Position numbers and translations under genes: made by a program | The notes under the pieces: model-generated | What the model was told of the DNA's origin: nothing | Database searches by the model: none | Seen by the model: the letters and a program-made list of their open reading frames with translations, nothing else | Assembly (NCBI GenBank): GCA_021200395.1 | Contig: JAJQGQ010000056.1 | Span: forward strand, 1-24,214 | DNA from: Erysipelotrichaceae bacterium | GTDB taxonomy: Bacteria > Bacillota_I > Bacilli_A > Erysipelotrichales > Coprobacillaceae | Reading direction: 5' to 3' | DNA length: 24,214 nt | Part shown: piece by piece, positions 21,758 through 24,214 of the stretch | Numbering within the stretch: position 1 is the stretch's first letter | How the letters are laid out: each line of letters begins with the position of its first letter

Positions 21758-22597
21758 ATGGTTATTACAGTAGTTGGATTAGGAGTTGTTGGGGGAAGCT
21801 ATGTCCAGGCACTGCAAGGTTTAGGGTATGATGTTTATGGTGTTGATTTAGACGAAGATACACTAAAACAGGCAAAAGCTGATGGGTGTATTATTGAAGG
21901 ATACACTGATGCTCATGAAATTGTAAAAAGAAGTGATATGACAATTATTTGTCTTTATCCTTCACAAGTGTTAGAATTTATCGAAACTCATACATTTAAG
22001 CCAGGCTCAATAGTTACTGATGTAGTAGGGATTAAATCTTATTTCTTAGAAAAAGCTTTAAGTATCATTAGTGATGATGTGGAATATATTAGTGGACATC
22101 CAATGGCTGGTAAAGAAAGTCGTGGTTATGCATATGCTTCTAAAGATGTATTTGTTGATGCCAATTATATTATTATTGAACATGAAAAAAATAAAAAAGA
22201 ATCCATTGAATTCATGTGTCAATTTGTTTCTCAATTAGGCTTTAAAACAGCACGTATAATGAGTCCTCATGACCATGACGAAATTATTTCTTTTACATCT
22301 CAATTATCACATGTTATTGCAGTTTCACTTATTGATAGTGATACGCAAAAATTTGATACTAAAAAATATACTGGTGATTCTTATCGCGATTTAACAAGAA
22401 TTGCCAATATTAATGAAGAACTATGGTGTGAATTATTTCTAAATAATAAAAAATATTTACTACAATCTATTAGTAACTTTGAAAATCAATTCGATAAACT
22501 TAAAGACGCTATTATCAATGATGATACTGATACGATGATTGCGATGTTTAAAGAAGCTGCTAAAAGAAGAAAATTACTTGATCAAAAGGATGAATAA
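21758..22597 (+). CDS. tyrA: prephenate dehydrogenase
   Basis: A 279-residue NAD(P)-dependent enzyme that oxidatively decarboxylates prephenate to 4-hydroxyphenylpyruvate for tyrosine. The Rossmann domain opens with VVGLGVVGGS (5-14) and ends its first strand with VYGVD (26-30). GHPMAGKE (113-120) contains the catalytic His114, and the C-terminal helical dimerisation domain includes TSQLSHVIAVSL and the SYRDLTRIA block. There is no ACT or chorismate mutase domain, so it is the short monofunctional form without an obvious regulatory domain. It lies nine bases after pncB with AGAGG before the ATG. A terminator straddles its stop codon. Pairing with niacin salvage is metabolically unexpected, though both touch NAD. 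Confidence 0.9.
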   Translation: MVITVVGLGVVGGSYVQALQGLGYDVYGVDLDEDTLKQAKADGCIIEGYTDAHEIVKRSDMTIICLYPSQVLEFIETHTFKPGSIVTDVVGIKSYFLEKALSIISDDVEYISGHPMAGKESRGYAYASKDVFVDANYIIIEHEKNKKESIEFMCQFVSQLGFKTARIMSPHDHDEIISFTSQLSHVIAVSLIDSDTQKFDTKKYTGDSYRDLTRIANINEELWCELFLNNKKYLLQSISNFENQFDKLKDAIINDDTDTMIAMFKEAAKRRKLLDQKDE

Positions 22598-22610
22598 TCC
22601 TTTTGTTTTG
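22583..22610 (+). terminator. intrinsic terminator straddling the tyrA stop
   Basis: Stem CAAAAGGAT (22583-22591) / ATCCTTTTG (22597-22605), 5-base loop that begins the stop codon, then TTTTG. The T-run is short, and the next gene starts 15 bases on, so read-through is likely. Confidence 0.6.
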
Positions 22611-22624
22611 TAAACGGAGAATTT

Positions 22625-23218
22625 ATGATTAGACTAGAGAATCTTACAAAAGAAGAATTACACCAAATTGGTAAAACTATAGGAGAAGCTTTTTATGATG
22701 AAGGAGAAGGATCATTTACGCATATACCTAGAGATGATGCTATTAAACTTCTAGAAATTATGGTTGAATATTATTATCGTATGAATCTGCTGTATACTAC
22801 TTCTGAAAAACATGAGGGATTTGTTGCTTATTGGTATAAACATGATGAACAAGATTGGGGATTTAATATTATTAAAGCTTTCTTTCATATGATATATCGT
22901 TATATAAAGGAGATACCTTATTCATCATTAAAAAAAGTTATTCCTTTAATGAATAATCCTTATGAAAAAACCTATGCTAATACACAGGATTATGTTGTTG
23001 TATCCATGCTGGTTGTAAGTAAGGATTATCAAGGACAAGGTTATATGCGTGTCTTATTAGAAGAACCATTTCATCATGCGAAAATTCATCAAATTCCCTG
23101 CATTTTAGATACTGATACTTTATTAAAAGCAAAGAAATATCAGCATTTAGGTATGAAACTGGTAGAAGAAACAACACTTCTCAATGGTCAAATCATGTAT
23201 ACTTTAGAATATCGTTAG
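22625..23218 (+). CDS. GNAT-family N-acetyltransferase
   Basis: A 197-residue GNAT protein. YVVVSMLVVSKDYQGQGYMRVLLEE (split over about 123-147) contains motif A for acetyl-CoA (Q-G-Q-G-Y, 136-140), and the late ILDTDTLLKAKKYQHLGMKLVEE is the usual motif B with a Tyr near the thiolate. The N-terminal half is longer than in minimal GNATs and includes an amphipathic region of about 80-110. Acceptor substrate unknown. The CGGAGA ribosome site precedes ATG 22625. It lies 27 bases after tyrA across a weak terminator, so it may be the last gene of the pncB-tyrA operon. Confidence 0.8.
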   Translation: MIRLENLTKEELHQIGKTIGEAFYDEGEGSFTHIPRDDAIKLLEIMVEYYYRMNLLYTTSEKHEGFVAYWYKHDEQDWGFNIIKAFFHMIYRYIKEIPYSSLKKVIPLMNNPYEKTYANTQDYVVVSMLVVSKDYQGQGYMRVLLEEPFHHAKIHQIPCILDTDTLLKAKKYQHLGMKLVEETTLLNGQIMYTLEYR

Positions 23219-23239
23219 AACATCTTATGATGTTCTTTT
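23217..23239 (+). terminator. terminator after the second GNAT gene
   Basis: Stem AGAACATC (23217-23224) / GATGTTCT (23229-23236), 4-base loop and four T. The stop codon overlaps the stem start. Confidence 0.75.
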
Positions 23240-23264
23240 CATTTTATGTTACATATCTTATAAT
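23236..23264 (+). promoter_or_regulatory. possible promoter of the transposase-like gene
   Basis: TTTTCA (23236-23241), 17-base spacer, consensus TATAAT (23259-23264), about 30 bases before ATG 23294. The -35 box shares bases with the preceding terminator T-run. Confidence 0.4.
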
Positions 23265-23293
23265 TGAATAAAGATATCAAACAGGAGGTTATT

Positions 23294-24214
23294 ATGTATC
23301 CGGATTGGGTTAAAAAATATCATCAAGAAGGTTGTATGATTAAAAAAAGAGGAAACAAGTATTATCTTTATAAAAAACGTATTTTTTATGATTTGGTTGA
23401 TAAAACACCTATAGAAGTTGCAGGAGAATGTTTAGGAAGAATAGATGAAAGAGGCTTTATACCGACTAAAAATAAAACAAAACTTAATACAATATCTTGT
23501 TGTTATGAATATGGTGCAACCCATTTCATAGATATTTTATGTCAGGATATTTTATACCATCTTAAAGTATATTTTCATGATGATGCACTTCTTTTATATG
23601 TTATTGCTAAACAATTGCTCATTAGTAAAGCATCTTATGATGATTTGCCTTTCCTTTATCGAAGTTCTTATGATTTTATTGCTTATCCATGCTTAGATTT
23701 TTCTCAATCATCACTTATAAATTTACTTGATCGTATAAGTTATGATAAACATTCACAATATCAATTTATGCAAGTATATATGAATCATCAAGACTATATC
23801 ATATTCTTAGATAAACATTATTTTATTGATATGCTCTATTATTTTCATCATCAATCATTAGCTTATTTTCAAGCTTATCCTATTAGTGATGATATGATGC
23901 AACAAAACATTGTTTTTATAGGCGATAATGATTTTGACATACCATATATCATTCCTGTTCATATTGATATAAAAATCAATCATGATTCTTGTTTTACTTA
24001 TCAAGATAAACTTATCTATTATGACATACTTTTAAAAAATAATGAAAAAATCTATATTTATGACGATCAATCTAACATTTTCATCAAAGATAATAAACAA
24101 TTATTACTTGCTTTACATACTAATACATCGATAGCTCCTTCACAATTATATACTTTGTATATGGATAAAAAAGCCGCTGAAGATATGATTCAAATATCTC
24201 ATGATATATTAGAT
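23294..24214 (+). CDS. transposase-like protein, N-terminal part (cut by window end)
   Basis: An open frame of 307 codons with no stop reaches the window edge; the ATG has AGGAGG seven bases upstream. The N-terminus (MYPDWVKKYH, IKKRGNKYYLYKK, VAGECLGRIDERGFIPTKNK) strongly resembles the opening of IS4/IS1634-type transposases of Bacillota, which begin with a similar strand-rich domain and a GxI-x-E-G-x-I turn. Further on, YIIFLDKHYF (about 175-184) sits where those proteins have the first catalytic Asp in an IDGTS-like context, but the surrounding signature is poor. No terminal inverted repeat or target duplication was seen at the 5' side, and the gene has its own promoter and ribosome site. 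It may be a diverged or domesticated transposase relative. The rest of the protein, including any later catalytic residues, is outside the window. Confidence 0.5.
   Translation, partial: MYPDWVKKYHQEGCMIKKRGNKYYLYKKRIFYDLVDKTPIEVAGECLGRIDERGFIPTKNKTKLNTISCCYEYGATHFIDILCQDILYHLKVYFHDDALLLYVIAKQLLISKASYDDLPFLYRSSYDFIAYPCLDFSQSSLINLLDRISYDKHSQYQFMQVYMNHQDYIIFLDKHYFIDMLYYFHHQSLAYFQAYPISDDMMQQNIVFIGDNDFDIPYIIPVHIDIKINHDSCFTYQDKLIYYDILLKNNEKIYIYDDQSNIFIKDNKQLLLALHTNTSIAPSQLYTLYMDKKAAEDMIQISHDILD

Overview
The window is an AT-rich, gene-dense stretch of a low-GC Gram-positive chromosome. AGGAGG-type ribosome sites are strong, intrinsic terminators are short and U-tailed, and -10 boxes are often TATAAT. 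Gene content and protein style (recG-plsX-rnc block, a dedicated ECF transporter, paired SAM hydrolases, TatD-linked radical SAM protein) suggest a fermentative anaerobic Bacillota, perhaps near the Erysipelotrichia/Coprobacillaceae. That placement is inference. I see no rRNA, tRNA, CRISPR array or complete insertion sequence, and no gene-free stretch above 300 bases.

Layout. 1-2750: a membrane-anchored XRE regulator and an M20 amidohydrolase on +, converging on a YdiB-type quinate/shikimate dehydrogenase on -. 2800-7903: the most distinctive locus, with a DUF62 SAM hydroxide adenosyltransferase, then an S component, a fused double ATPase and a T component forming a dedicated ECF importer, then a second DUF62 paralogue, all on +. 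Two near-consensus promoters, each with the same dyad over its -35 box, precede the transporter. 7959-13497: an apparent operon with a membrane protein, proB, proA, a pyridoxal kinase, a TatD-linked radical SAM protein and a tyrosine phosphatase. Most genes overlap or nearly touch. 13458-13932: a small conserved hypothetical gene whose Shine-Dalgarno sequence is the 3' arm of the preceding terminator hairpin. 14014-15248: acetate kinase broken by one in-frame TAA. 15293-16356: a YcxB-like membrane protein converging with a GNAT acetyltransferase. 16442-20151: recG, plsX, rnc. 20197-23239: nicotinate phosphoribosyltransferase, prephenate dehydrogenase and a second GNAT protein. 23294-end: a truncated-by-window gene resembling the N-terminal part of an IS4/IS1634-type transposase, possibly domesticated.

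How the genes fit together. The DUF62-ECF-DUF62 locus looks like an import-and-hydrolysis module. DUF62 enzymes split S-adenosylmethionine into adenosine and methionine, so the transporter may handle an adenosylated compound or a product of that reaction. This is the best candidate here for a poorly described system. ProB and ProA make glutamate semialdehyde for proline. RecG, PlsX and RNase III are housekeeping. The nonsense codon in ackA and the hairpin/SD overlap at 13458-13500 are the other two sequence-level surprises.
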